The position numbers and the translations under genes are program-made. A DNA stretch of 22,709 bases, from contig JACNLR010000106.1 of assembly GCA_014381385.1 (NCBI GenBank), positions 1 to 22,709 of the forward strand, written 5' to 3'. The notes below the pieces were generated by a model that ran no database searches, was not told where the DNA came from, and was given only the letters and a program-made list of their open reading frames with translations. The first letter of the stretch is position 1; every line of letters starts with the position of its first letter. The DNA comes from Planctomycetota bacterium. GTDB lineage: Bacteria > Planctomycetota > Phycisphaerae > Phycisphaerales > SM1A02. This document shows, one piece after another, positions 6,272 to 14,805 of this stretch.

Positions 6272-7813
6272 ATGACAACAACAACATTTTCATCGTTACT
6301 CGAACATCCATGGGTCGTCGATCCATCTGATGCAACCGACAGCCACACCATCTCCTACAACCCAGCAACTGGTGAGCCAATTGCTGCTGTAAGAAGGCAG
6401 ACAAATGAGGAATACAACGACCAAGTTGCCCGTTCCAACGCAATTTTTAAGGAATGGCGGATGTTACCCGCACCAAAACGTGGTGAACTTGTACGACGAA
6501 TCGGAAATGCATTCCGTGAATACGAGCGACCCCTTGGTGAACTTGTTGCCATGGAAGCAGGAAAGATTATTGCAGAAGGTATTGGGGAAGTTGTTGAATG
6601 TATCGACATCGCTGACTTTGCAGTTGGTTTATCCCGTCAACTTTACGGATTGACAATCGCATCTGAACGACCACGCCACGCAATGATGGAACAATGGCAA
6701 CCACTTGGAACAATCGGCATTATTTCCGCGTTCAATTTCCCCGTTGCTGTCTGGGCTTGGAACTCAATGCTTGCTGCAGTTTGCGGTGACACAATGATTT
6801 GGAAACCAAGTAGCACAACTCCACTTACCGCAATTGCAATGACAAACGTAGCACACGAAGTCATGCGAAACCAAGACATCTTCACTCCCGAACACGGAGA
6901 CCCTTGCGATGTGTTTGGTTTAGTTTTCGGTTCACGCGAAGAAGTAGGCGAACCGCTTCTTGCTGACCGAAGAATTCCACTCATCAGTGCAACTGGTTCC
7001 TGCAAAATGGGTCGACGAGTAGGTGAAGTTGTGGGTGGTCGCCTTGCAAAGTCATTGCTTGAACTTGGCGGAAACAACGCAATCATTATTATGGACGATG
7101 CGGACTTAGACATGGTCATAAGAGGTACGCTCTTTGGTGCAGTTGGAACAGCAGGGCAGCGATGTACTTCAACACGTCGGTTGCTCTGCCACGAATCAGT
7201 CGTTGATGAAGTAACCAACGGTTTGCTGAAAGCATACGAGCAAGTACAAATAGGCAATCCTCTTGATGATTCCACTTTGATGGGACCACTTATTACCGAG
7301 TATGCAGTCGAAGATATGCGCAACGCACTTGTACAAGCAAAAGAAGAGGGCTGCGAAATACTTTGTGGTGGCATCGAAGGAATCGAACGATGGGCAGATC
7401 GCCCAGGCAACTTCGTAGAACCAACAATTGTGAAAGTTCCAAGAGGCACGCAACCAGAAGTAACGAAAGACGAAACCTTTGCGCCAATTTTATATATCTT
7501 TACGATAAGCGATTTAGATGAAGCACTCGAAATGCATAACAACGTAGACCAAGGTCTCAGCAGTGCAATCTTTACAAACTCCATGCGAAGCGCTGGTCGC
7601 TTCCTCTCACCAGAGGGTTCTGACTGCGGAATTGCAAATGTCAACATTGGTACGAGTGGTGCTGAAATTGGTGGTGCGTTTGGTGGTGAAAAAGATACTG
7701 GCGGCGGTCGCGAATCGGGCTCAGATTCTTGGAAGGTCTACATGCGAAGACAAACATGTACTACTAACTGGAGCGACGAAATGCCACTGGCACAAGGAAT
7801 TGAATTCGGTTAA
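6272..7813 (+). CDS. ALDH7-type aldehyde dehydrogenase (aminoadipate semialdehyde)
   Basis: A 513-residue NAD-dependent aldehyde dehydrogenase of the ALDH7 (antiquitin) family. These oxidise alpha-aminoadipic semialdehyde, which is in equilibrium with piperideine-6-carboxylate, in lysine breakdown; some act on other aldehydes. Visible features: SAFNFP with Asn155, WKPS with Lys178, LELGGN with Glu264 and GTAGQRCTSTRR with nucleophile Cys298. The ALDH7-specific end is very clear: IGTSGAEIGGAFGGEKDTGG, GRESGSDSWKVYMRRQTCT and LPLAQGI-like (MPLAQGIEFG). Length is normal. The stop codon overlaps the start of the NUDIX gene (TAATG), so the two are co-translated. It is divergent from the CoA-transferase subunit, which could use acyl-CoA products of amino-acid breakdown, though that link is inference. 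Confidence 0.92.
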   Translation: MTTTTFSSLLEHPWVVDPSDATDSHTISYNPATGEPIAAVRRQTNEEYNDQVARSNAIFKEWRMLPAPKRGELVRRIGNAFREYERPLGELVAMEAGKIIAEGIGEVVECIDIADFAVGLSRQLYGLTIASERPRHAMMEQWQPLGTIGIISAFNFPVAVWAWNSMLAAVCGDTMIWKPSSTTPLTAIAMTNVAHEVMRNQDIFTPEHGDPCDVFGLVFGSREEVGEPLLADRRIPLISATGSCKMGRRVGEVVGGRLAKSLLELGGNNAIIIMDDADLDMVIRGTLFGAVGTAGQRCTSTRRLLCHESVVDEVTNGLLKAYEQVQIGNPLDDSTLMGPLITEYAVEDMRNALVQAKEEGCEILCGGIEGIERWADRPGNFVEPTIVKVPRGTQPEVTKDETFAPILYIFTISDLDEALEMHNNVDQGLSSAIFTNSMRSAGRFLSPEGSDCGIANVNIGTSGAEIGGAFGGEKDTGGGRESGSDSWKVYMRRQTCTTNWSDEMPLAQGIEFG

Positions 7814-8454
7814 TGCTACTGAAACGTCCCGCTACGATTCACTTGCAAGATGGTTTGTTCGTTCCAGATGGAGTGGACATGGAAGAAGTGGATCGTCGCT
7901 GGGAACTACTCTGCAATAACAATCCGGCATGTTTTGACGGGACGTTGTTGCATGTTTTAGGCGCCCAGCGAAATGGTTGTGGCGGTGCGAATGTTCATGT
8001 GATGCCTTGTTCCTACAGATTTTTTGCAGTGCAAGACGAAACGTACGATTTAGGTGTTCGCACCCTTGGAGTTAAAGGAATTACAGAATTTGATGGAGCA
8101 TATCTCTTTGGCAAACGTAGCCAAACCGTTCGGCATTATGCAGGGGAGTGGGAGTTTGCTCCTGCTGGTTGCGTTCCACCAGAAATTTCCCCAGACAAAA
8201 CAATCGAAAAAGAACTGTTGGAAGAAACCGGCTTAGAACTAGCATCACCACCCGTTGCTGTAGCAATACTCTTCGACGAAATCACAAAAACGTGGGAACT
8301 TGTTTACAGATTGCGCTCCTCGAGCAATCAACTTGATGGAAATGATGAGTACCAAGCACTTAAGTGGCTTGAAAAGACTGATTTTCCAACCGATATGAGG
8401 ACTATCTCAGCAGCGATGTTGCCATATGTTCGCAGTTCAACAATTCCAAACTAA
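7813..8454 (+). CDS. NUDIX hydrolase
   Basis: A 213-residue protein starting at the ATG inside TAATG at the end of the aldehyde dehydrogenase gene, hence translationally coupled to it. The Nudix box spans about 119-141: Gly119, then KELLEETGL at 133-141. The metal-binding glutamates Glu134, Glu137 and Glu138 are intact. Lys133 replaces the usual arginine, and the first box glutamate is one position early (PPEIS). The N-terminal 110 residues form a separate part with RRWELLCNNNPACFDG and LHVLGAQ, seen in larger NUDIX proteins related to sugar-nucleotide or diphosphate hydrolases. The substrate cannot be predicted. Coupling to a lysine-type aldehyde dehydrogenase suggests housekeeping of a nucleotide cofactor or damaged metabolite. 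Confidence 0.85.
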   Translation: MLLKRPATIHLQDGLFVPDGVDMEEVDRRWELLCNNNPACFDGTLLHVLGAQRNGCGGANVHVMPCSYRFFAVQDETYDLGVRTLGVKGITEFDGAYLFGKRSQTVRHYAGEWEFAPAGCVPPEISPDKTIEKELLEETGLELASPPVAVAILFDEITKTWELVYRLRSSSNQLDGNDEYQALKWLEKTDFPTDMRTISAAMLPYVRSSTIPN

Positions 8455-8570
8455 ACAAGCTAATACCTCATATTTGATTTCTCATAAAGTTTGGGCATTT
8501 CTCGGTTCGATATGTGGTGTATAGATTAAGGGACTCTTTCGAAAACAAAAATTGTCACGAGGATTTATTA

Positions 8571-9236
8571 ATGTGCAAGCAAACAACTTTAATAGTAGGT
8601 ATGGCAGTTAGTTCCCTCCTCTTTACTAGTGCAGTATCAGCAGATTTTCAAGGGATTTCTGTTGACATCCTCGATAGTGGGCTCGGGATAGGTTTGACCT
8701 ATCGTGTTTATGTTGACGTTGAGGAAGGCGATCAAGTTAATGCAATTTGGGGAGATGGTGACAACTCATTAATTATCGAATCAAGCACTAGTTTTTACCA
8801 AAACGAGTACGGCGGGTATGGAACACCATCGGAATCATTATTCAGTTTTTTCCCATCACTTGAATACGATAGCTTCGTGACCATAGGTCTTTTAAATAAT
8901 ACTGGTGATGCGATGTGGGATATTGGTATTGATTGGACTGACTTTGAAGATAATGGAGGTGCAATTTCCACGGACAACGGAATTTGGTTTGCTACCCCAG
9001 ATGAGGCACAGGTTTATGAACAGGATGGTCGTGTGCTCATTGGACAATTTACAACAGATGGCGTAGGTGCATTTGAAGACGGCAATTCATTTGGGTATGT
9101 TAATATTCTTGGGAAAAATGCAGATCTGAATCTGACGAGTTGGCAATATCACAACGTTTCACTGAGAATACCTGCACCAGGTGCAATCGCGGTTTTTGGT
9201 CTTGCTGGCTTCTTAGGTGTCAAACGACGAAAATAA
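8571..9236 (+). CDS. Secreted protein with PAP-type CTERM sorting tail
   Basis: A 221-residue exported protein. Residues 1-24 form a signal peptide (MCKQTTLIVGMAVSSLLF...VSA, cut before DFQG). The mature domain of about 175 residues is acidic, rich in Asp, Gly and aromatic residues, with no recognised catalytic motif. The end is IPAPGAIAVFGLAGFLGVKRRK: a PAP motif, a short hydrophobic helix and a basic end, which is the PEP-CTERM/exosortase layout in the variant common in Phycisphaerae. The protein is therefore likely processed and anchored or released at the cell surface. ATG 8571 is chosen because GAGG lies about 8 bases upstream and the signal peptide starts there; an upstream in-frame start at 8514 would add a non-hydrophobic extension. 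The 116-base gap before it may contain its promoter. Function unknown. Confidence 0.82.
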   Translation: MCKQTTLIVGMAVSSLLFTSAVSADFQGISVDILDSGLGIGLTYRVYVDVEEGDQVNAIWGDGDNSLIIESSTSFYQNEYGGYGTPSESLFSFFPSLEYDSFVTIGLLNNTGDAMWDIGIDWTDFEDNGGAISTDNGIWFATPDEAQVYEQDGRVLIGQFTTDGVGAFEDGNSFGYVNILGKNADLNLTSWQYHNVSLRIPAPGAIAVFGLAGFLGVKRRK

Positions 9237-9244
9237 TTTTTGCT

Positions 9245-9571
9245 TTAAGAAACTTCAAGATACTTTGAAACACTCTTCAAATCGTTTACGATTTGGGGAG
9301 TGATTTTCAATGTAAAGGAAGCACCTTTTTCGCATCGAACTGTTCTTGTCGCTCTTGGGCGATCAAACCAAACACGTCCAGCACGAATGGTGTACTTGAT
9401 GTCCTTTTGCTTTCGCCTACGTTGTAGCATCGAAAGGTCCTTCTTGGCGTGTGGTTGCATCCACATTAAGCGCTCAATCGTCTTGCGAGAAGCAGGGCGA
9501 GTTGGGGCTTTGACAATGGTGAATGTCACTTCAGAATTTGGAACAATTTTGTCTGCTGTATCTTTTGCCAT
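9245..9571 (-). CDS. Small basic protein of unknown function
   Basis: A 108-residue leftward gene starting MAKDTADKIVPNSEVTF. GGAG lies 6 bases before ATG 9571; an adjacent ATG at 9574 is too close to that site. The protein is very basic in the middle (KKDLSMLQRRRKQKD) and ends in a regular block, RVWFDRPRATRTVRCEKGAS, then FTLKITPQIVNDLKSVSKYL. The look is of a conserved folded protein rather than a shadow frame: no other good gene covers it, and it has a proper start. The frame stays open upstream into korA, without ATG, GTG or TTG in the gap. I do not recognise a family; nucleic-acid binding is possible from charge only. It converges on the CTERM gene with only 8 bases between the stops. 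Confidence 0.65.
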   Translation of the reverse strand: MAKDTADKIVPNSEVTFTIVKAPTRPASRKTIERLMWMQPHAKKDLSMLQRRRKQKDIKYTIRAGRVWFDRPRATRTVRCEKGASFTLKITPQIVNDLKSVSKYLEVS

Positions 9572-9697
9572 CATGGACTCCGTTTCGAGCCACGTAGTGT
9601 ACCAATCTACGGCTGTTGGGTAAAGCCCTGCAAATGCGAAAAGGTCTTTGCGAGGGTACAATGCCCCATTGAGCGTAGGTTCAGAGGGCTTTTTGCG

Positions 9698-11560
9698 ATG
9701 ACACAACCAAAAATTGACCAACTTGAAACGGTTTCTGTTCGCTTTTGTGGCGACAGCGGGGATGGCATGCAAATGACGGGAAGCCACTTTACCGATAGCG
9801 TTGCGCTTGCTGGAAATGATTTTGCAACTGCTCCTGATTTTCCATCTGAAATTCGAGCCCCTAAAGGAACGATTTTTGGGGTCTCTGGTTTTCAGGTGCA
9901 GTTTGCGTCCACTGATATCCATACCCCAGGAGATATTGTGCATGCTTTGGTCGCCATGAATCCTGCTGGCTTCAAGAGTAACATCGGCGACGTGGAGCAT
10001 GGCGGCATAGTGATTGTCAACGAAGATGAGTTTGACAAAAAGCATCTTGAAAAATGTTGCTACGAGGAAGGGTATAACCCGCTTGATGATGATGAACTGC
10101 TATCACAATTTAAATTAATTCGCGTACCAATGAGCCGGTTAACTCGGGAGTCGCTTGTTGATGAAACCGAGAACGTTTCAGTTAAAGACATCGACAGGTG
10201 TCGAAACATGTTTGCTCTTGGAATTGTTTCTTGGTTGTATTCACGTGACGTTCAGCCAACCATTGAACGCTTACAAACGTATTTTGGTGAAGTAAAAAAG
10301 AAGCCGCACGTCGCGGATTTGAATGTTCGTGCATTGAAGGCAGGATATTACTTTGGTGAGACCGCCGAACTCTTTCCATCGAGATACCAAGTGGGTCCTG
10401 CTGAACTTCCTGCTGGTGACTACCGCCGCATTTCTGGGAACGAAGCAATCGTGCTGGGCTTAACAACCGCAGCAACAAAAGCAAACAAGGAATTGCTCTA
10501 TGCAAGTTATCCGATTACCCCTGCATCTGACATATTGCATGGGTTGGCACGATTAAAACATCATGGAATCCGCACATTCCAAGCTGAAGATGAAATAGCA
10601 TCGGTGATGGCTGCAATCGGAGCATCGTTTGCAGGCGACATTGCAGTTTGTGGAACTTCTGGTCCAGGGCTCGCTTTAAAAAGTGAAGCGATAGGTTTAG
10701 CAGTCATTATGGAGTTGCCACTTGTTGTGATTAACGTGCAACGAGCAGGTCCTGCAACTGGAATGCCGACCAAATCAGAGCAAGCCGACTTGATGCAAGC
10801 AATGTTTGGTCGCACAGGTGAGTCACCTGTCATTGTCTTGGCGGCATCGTCGCCAAGCGATTGTTTTGAAATGGCAATCGAAGCTGTGCGCCTTTCGGTT
10901 GCCGCGATGTGCCCAGTAATTTTGTTAAGCGAAGGAACAATCGCGAACGCAGCTGAGCCATGGCGAATTCCAAACGTGCAAGAGATCCCTGAGATTGAAA
11001 CATCGCATCCGAGTGCTAATGGTGAATACTTCCAGCCGTATAAACGAAACCCAGATACTCTTGCTCGGGAGTGGGCAACTCCCGGAACCTTTGGTCTTGA
11101 GCATCGAATTGGTGGATTAGAAAAAGAAGATGGCTCTGGCAATGTTTGTTATGACCATGACAATCATGAAAAGATGATGACGTTGCGGTCCGAAAAAATA
11201 CAACGTTTGCAATCTGTCATTCCTGAATTAGAAGTGAAAGGCAATGGGGATACGTTGATTCTTGGGTGGGGTGGAACACGTGGAAGTATTTTGACCGCAG
11301 CAAATCAACTTCGCTCTGAAGGCACCCAAGTCGCAACAGCGCACCTTCGCCACATCAATCCATTTCCCAAGAATTTGGGCAAGGTGTTGGAGTCGTTTGA
11401 CCGAGTCATTATTCCCGAAGTAAACGCTGGACAACTTCGTTCTCTAATCCGAAGCGAATTTCTTGTTGATGCAATTGGCATCAACAATCTTTCTGGGCGT
11501 TCGTTCTTTGTACACGAACTGAAAGAACAAATAGAAAAAATCATAAGGGAGCAAGCATGA
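9698..11560 (+). CDS. korA: 2-oxoglutarate:ferredoxin oxidoreductase, alpha subunit (gamma-alpha fusion)
   Basis: A 620-residue subunit of a 2-oxoacid:ferredoxin oxidoreductase, which makes acyl-CoA (probably succinyl-CoA from 2-oxoglutarate), CO2 and reduced ferredoxin. Residues about 11-200 are the gamma domain: VRFCGDSGDGMQMTG, PDFPSEIRAPKGTIFGVSGF. From about 247 the alpha domain follows: SYPITPASDILHGL (about 269-282), FQAEDEIASVMAAIGASFAG, TSGPGLALKSEAIGLAV, INVQRAGPATGMPTKSEQ and a C-terminal LGWGGTRGSI and HLRHINPFP. This fused form is typical for the two-subunit enzymes of aerobic and facultative bacteria. It overlaps korB by 4 bases (ATGA). ATG 9698 follows AGAGGG at about 10 bases. 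2-oxoglutarate is the most likely substrate from the KorA/KorB type; pyruvate or branched oxoacids cannot be excluded. Confidence 0.92.
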   Translation: MTQPKIDQLETVSVRFCGDSGDGMQMTGSHFTDSVALAGNDFATAPDFPSEIRAPKGTIFGVSGFQVQFASTDIHTPGDIVHALVAMNPAGFKSNIGDVEHGGIVIVNEDEFDKKHLEKCCYEEGYNPLDDDELLSQFKLIRVPMSRLTRESLVDETENVSVKDIDRCRNMFALGIVSWLYSRDVQPTIERLQTYFGEVKKKPHVADLNVRALKAGYYFGETAELFPSRYQVGPAELPAGDYRRISGNEAIVLGLTTAATKANKELLYASYPITPASDILHGLARLKHHGIRTFQAEDEIASVMAAIGASFAGDIAVCGTSGPGLALKSEAIGLAVIMELPLVVINVQRAGPATGMPTKSEQADLMQAMFGRTGESPVIVLAASSPSDCFEMAIEAVRLSVAAMCPVILLSEGTIANAAEPWRIPNVQEIPEIETSHPSANGEYFQPYKRNPDTLAREWATPGTFGLEHRIGGLEKEDGSGNVCYDHDNHEKMMTLRSEKIQRLQSVIPELEVKGNGDTLILGWGGTRGSILTAANQLRSEGTQVATAHLRHINPFPKNLGKVLESFDRVIIPEVNAGQLRSLIRSEFLVDAIGINNLSGRSFFVHELKEQIEKIIREQA

Positions 11561-12561
11561 ACGATATTGCACTCCCTACCTATAAACCCAAGGATTTTGC
11601 AACTGACCAAGACGTGCGTTGGTGCCCCGGTTGCGGTGATTACGCAGTGCTTACTGCAATGCGAAAAACGGTAGCAAGCTTAGGTGTCAAGAAAGAAGAC
11701 ATTGTTTTTGTTTCGGGCATTGGCTGCGCGGCACGTTTTCCGTATTACATGAACACATACGGCGCGCACACGCTTCACGGCCGAGCTCCAGCTTTTGCAA
11801 CTGGCGTGAAACTTGCTAACCCAAACTTGACAGTTTTTGTTGTTTCTGGCGACGGTGATTTGCTTTCAATTGGCGGTAACCACACGATACATGCAATGCG
11901 GCGAAACATAGATATCAATATTGTTCTCCTGAATAATAAAATTTATGGACTTACAAAAGGGCAGTATTCGCCAACGAGCGAAGTGGGCAAGATGACAAAG
12001 TCATCACCTCACGGATCGCTTGATGCGCCGATGAATCCAATCGCCACTGCAATTGCAAGTGGATGCACGTTTATTGCTCGTTCGCTTGATGTGGATGTAA
12101 AACTTTTGACATCCTTACTCGATCGTGGCGCTCGCCATAGAGGCACTTCGTTTGTCGAGGTGTATCAGGACTGTAATGTATTCAATCACGAGGCCTGGTT
12201 TTACGCTTCTCAAAAAGAAACAAGAAAAGAAAATACAATTTTTCTCGAACATGGAAAGCCGCTACTGTTTGGAAAAGAAAACGAAAAGGCAATTTGCAGA
12301 AACGATGAAGCCATCGAAATCGGTTCTCCAGAAAGCGGTAACGTTCTTGTGCACGACGAAACGAATATAGAGCAAGCATTTATGCTTAGCCAACTTTTTC
12401 AACCCGAGTTTCCTGAACCACTTGGCGTTTTTTATGTAAATGACAATCAACCAACATACAATGACATGTTGCACGAGCAAGTGGATGAAGTGAAATCTAA
12501 GCACGGCGACGTTGACTTGCAAGAACTTGTTTCTGGTTCAAATGTTTGGAAAGTTACATAG
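11557..12561 (+). CDS. korB: 2-oxoglutarate:ferredoxin oxidoreductase, beta subunit
   Basis: The 334-residue thiamine-diphosphate-binding partner of the preceding gene. RWCPGCGDYAVL carries the CPGCG block (23-27); GIGCAARFPYYMNTYGAHTLHGRAPAFATG is the conserved substrate/TPP region. GDGD at 98-101 with the following LSIGGNHTIHAMRRN and LLNNKIYGLTKGQYSPTS forms the metal- and TPP-binding fold. No added ferredoxin domain is present; the cluster cysteines are as in other two-subunit enzymes. The ATG overlaps the korA stop, giving translational coupling and equal subunit supply. The gene ends 2 bases before the mnmG ATG. Confidence 0.93.
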   Translation: MNDIALPTYKPKDFATDQDVRWCPGCGDYAVLTAMRKTVASLGVKKEDIVFVSGIGCAARFPYYMNTYGAHTLHGRAPAFATGVKLANPNLTVFVVSGDGDLLSIGGNHTIHAMRRNIDINIVLLNNKIYGLTKGQYSPTSEVGKMTKSSPHGSLDAPMNPIATAIASGCTFIARSLDVDVKLLTSLLDRGARHRGTSFVEVYQDCNVFNHEAWFYASQKETRKENTIFLEHGKPLLFGKENEKAICRNDEAIEIGSPESGNVLVHDETNIEQAFMLSQLFQPEFPEPLGVFYVNDNQPTYNDMLHEQVDEVKSKHGDVDLQELVSGSNVWKVT

Positions 12562-12563
12562 TG

Positions 12564-14357
12564 ATGAAATCGTTTGATGTCATTGTCATTGGCGGAGGGC
12601 ATGCAGGAGTAGAAGCAGCGTGGGCAGCATCATCGATACTTCAAGATGGCAAAGTTGCATTTGTAACAATGGACCCCCGAAATATTGGGGTCATGAGTTG
12701 TAACCCTGCAATTGGCGGCCTTGGCAAGGGACAAATTGTTCGAGAAATAGACGCGCTTGGCGGTGTTATGGCAAGAGCAATTGATGCAACTGGCATCATG
12801 TTCAAAATGTTGAATACATCTAAGGGACCTGCGGTATGGGGACCAAGAGCCCAAGCAGACAAAGACGCGTACCGCGATGAAATTCAACGGTTGGTTGCAA
12901 CAAGAAACAACATCGATGTAATTGAGGGCACAGTTGACGACTTGCTTGTTGAAGAGGGCGAAATAAAAGGTGTAATGCTCGATGAACCGTTGCATGCAAA
13001 AGCCGTCGTTTTAACAACGGGAACATTTATGCGCGGGCTCATGCACACAGGCGACAAAACAGAAAAAGGTGGTCGTGTAGGCGAAAGAACTGCTGAAGGC
13101 ATCTCAGCAACACTCCGTGGGTTGGGATTTGATCTTGGACGCCTAAAAACAGGTACGCCTCCGCGGCTTTCAAAGAAAAGTATTGACTGGGATTCTTTAC
13201 CCTCTCAACTTGGAGACGAATCGCCCACGCCTTTTAGTGATTTGCCCACAGAAGTATTCCCTGTGTTATCCCAAGTGGATTGCCGAATAACTGCAACGAC
13301 CCACGAAATGCATACGCTCATAAAAGAAAATCTTGACAGAGCGCCAATGTACAACGAGCAAATCGACGCAGAAAGCGGTCCACGGTATTGCCCCTCAATC
13401 GAAGACAAGGTCGTTCGATTTGCAGAGCGCGATGCTCACCATGTTTTCCTTGAACCAGAAACAGTCGATGGTGATTCTATTTATTGCAACGGTATTTCAA
13501 CTTCGCTTCCAGAAGATGTGCAGGAAAAATTTGTGCGAATGATGAATGGTTGCCAGCACGCAGAAATTTTGCAAATGGGTTATGCAGTGGAGTACGACAT
13601 TGTTCGTCCCCACCAAATCAATGCAACGTGTGAAACAAAACTTGTAAAAGGTTTGTTCCTTGCAGGACAAATCAACGGAACCAGTGGATACGAAGAAGCA
13701 GCGGGGCAGGGACTCCTTGCTGGGTTGAACGCAGCAAGAAATGCCAAAAGCAAGGAACCAATTATGCTTGGTCGAGAGCAAGCATACATCGGCGTGATGA
13801 TGGATGACTTGGTGACGACCCTACCACGTGAACCTTATCGTATGTTTACAAGCAGGGCTGAGCATCGGTTGCTACTTCGTGCGGATAATTCGGATGAACG
13901 CTTGACGCCATTTGGACGCGAATTTGGATTGGTGTGCGACTCGCGTTGGAGCGCATGGGAAAAACGCAAACAAGAACTCTACACAATCAAAACCGAAATA
14001 GAAAAACGAAAACTTAGCCAACTTGCAAAACGTTCAGACACGACGATTAAAGAGTTGCAAGCAAAGTTAGCGGAGTTTGATCCGAAACTCGTGCACAGGG
14101 TTGTTTCAGATATTCGCTACGAGGGGTACATTGTTCGCCAGCACGCGGAAATTAAACGGCAAGCAAAGACGGAAGGGCGGAAAATTCCCCCGAACTTAGA
14201 CCCAACAACAATCAGTGGTCTTCGCAACGAAGCCATTGATGTATTGAACGAGTTTAAACCAACGACACTAGGCCAAGCATCACGACTTGCAGGAATCACA
14301 CCTGCTGATATAACGCTGATTTCAATTGCGATTGGTCGATTTAGCCAATCCGCATAA
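12564..14357 (+). CDS. mnmG: tRNA uridine-5-carboxymethylaminomethyl modification enzyme MnmG
   Basis: A 597-residue FAD protein (formerly GidA) that with the GTPase MnmE adds a (carboxymethyl)aminomethyl group to the wobble uridine U34 of certain tRNAs. The FAD-binding GGGHAGVEAA is at 10-19. Further hallmarks are MSCNPAIGGLGKGQIVREIDALGG, MLNTSKGPAVWGPRAQADK, GRLKTGTPPRL, GQINGTSGYEEAAGQGL, and TSRAEHRLLLRADNSDERLTP. The helical C-terminal part that meets MnmE and tRNA is present. The length is slightly below the usual 620-630. Start: ATG 12564 or the adjacent GTG 12561 that overlaps the korB stop; GGAAAG about 10 bases upstream favours ATG 12564. It is co-transcribed with korAB by spacing; no MnmE gene is in the window. 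Confidence 0.95.
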   Translation: MKSFDVIVIGGGHAGVEAAWAASSILQDGKVAFVTMDPRNIGVMSCNPAIGGLGKGQIVREIDALGGVMARAIDATGIMFKMLNTSKGPAVWGPRAQADKDAYRDEIQRLVATRNNIDVIEGTVDDLLVEEGEIKGVMLDEPLHAKAVVLTTGTFMRGLMHTGDKTEKGGRVGERTAEGISATLRGLGFDLGRLKTGTPPRLSKKSIDWDSLPSQLGDESPTPFSDLPTEVFPVLSQVDCRITATTHEMHTLIKENLDRAPMYNEQIDAESGPRYCPSIEDKVVRFAERDAHHVFLEPETVDGDSIYCNGISTSLPEDVQEKFVRMMNGCQHAEILQMGYAVEYDIVRPHQINATCETKLVKGLFLAGQINGTSGYEEAAGQGLLAGLNAARNAKSKEPIMLGREQAYIGVMMDDLVTTLPREPYRMFTSRAEHRLLLRADNSDERLTPFGREFGLVCDSRWSAWEKRKQELYTIKTEIEKRKLSQLAKRSDTTIKELQAKLAEFDPKLVHRVVSDIRYEGYIVRQHAEIKRQAKTEGRKIPPNLDPTTISGLRNEAIDVLNEFKPTTLGQASRLAGITPADITLISIAIGRFSQSA

Positions 14358-14365
14358 AATTAATC

Positions 14366-14580
14366 TTATTGGTTTTCGCTTTCAGTTAATTTCTTGGCAC
14401 GTTGAATTGATTTGTGGAAATATTTCTGAAGTTCTTCTTGGGAAAGTAGGTCGGTAAGATATTTGCTACATAAATTCGTGATTCGCGAAGTTCAAGCATT
14501 TGAATTTGTTCTTCGCTCTTTTGCTTGCCAGTGCAAAGAATAATTCATATTGGCTGGTCAATACCATTGATTTTTTTACG
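14366..14580 (-). pseudogene. Broken C-terminal end of a DUF1016/YhcG-type nuclease
   Basis: Read leftward, three pieces fit the C-terminus of the DUF1016 (YhcG-like) PD-(D/E)XK nuclease family. Family members have a segment like PPIGLILC..K.EEQIELL.L..SGIRVAEYLTEL followed by a helical end. Here: KKINGIDQPI, then TGA (14545-14547) where glycine is expected, then IILCTGKQKSEEQIQMLELR and ESRIYVA. After that the frame shifts by one base near 14464-14466 and continues KYLTDLLSQEELQKYFH, KSIQRAKKLTESENQ and stop TAA (14366-14368). So there is at least one nonsense mutation and one single-base deletion, and the N-terminal and catalytic part is missing. It stands directly behind mnmG. The family call is from remembered pattern only. 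Confidence 0.6.
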
Positions 14581-14805
14581 GTACTAGTTTGTCCCTAAGA
14601 GTTTTATAGTACTCTCTTCTCATCAAGAAGCGACGCAATGGAATTAGAGATTTGTGCACCCATATGACGAAGTATTCTATGAGCACTTACCTTCAGAACT
14701 TTATGCACATATGACTGTTGGCATACACACTCAACAATAAAACTGCTAGTTCCGATGCGGGTCGGGCTGTAGATTAAAGACCTCCGTAGGAAAGGATTGC
14801 TAATC
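14581..14805. other. Gap before the macroglobulin gene
   Basis: About 225 bases without a gene I can support. The right end carries AAAGGA (14791-14796), 9 bases before ATG 14806. TGTAGATTA at about 14769 could be an extended -10 element; a related string, TGTATAGATTA, lies ahead of the CTERM gene near 8518, but no clear -35 goes with either. A short rightward open stretch (14648-14740, ending SELYAHMTVGIHTQQ) has no start codon and may be a further gene relic or chance. Confidence 0.4.

Noticed and set aside
6643..7647. Leftward 334-codon open frame inside the aldehyde dehydrogenase gene
   Set aside because: It is a shadow of a clearly recognised ALDH7 gene; its translation is rich in Ser and Pro without any domain.
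9572..10045. Extension of the small basic protein into korA
   Set aside because: The frame stays open but has no start codon between 9574 and the korA start, and the upstream part is antisense to a certain gene.
14604..14760. Leftward frame ending ISNSIASLLDEKRVL
   Set aside because: It is open but part of a longer frame antisense to the macroglobulin gene, with no family features.
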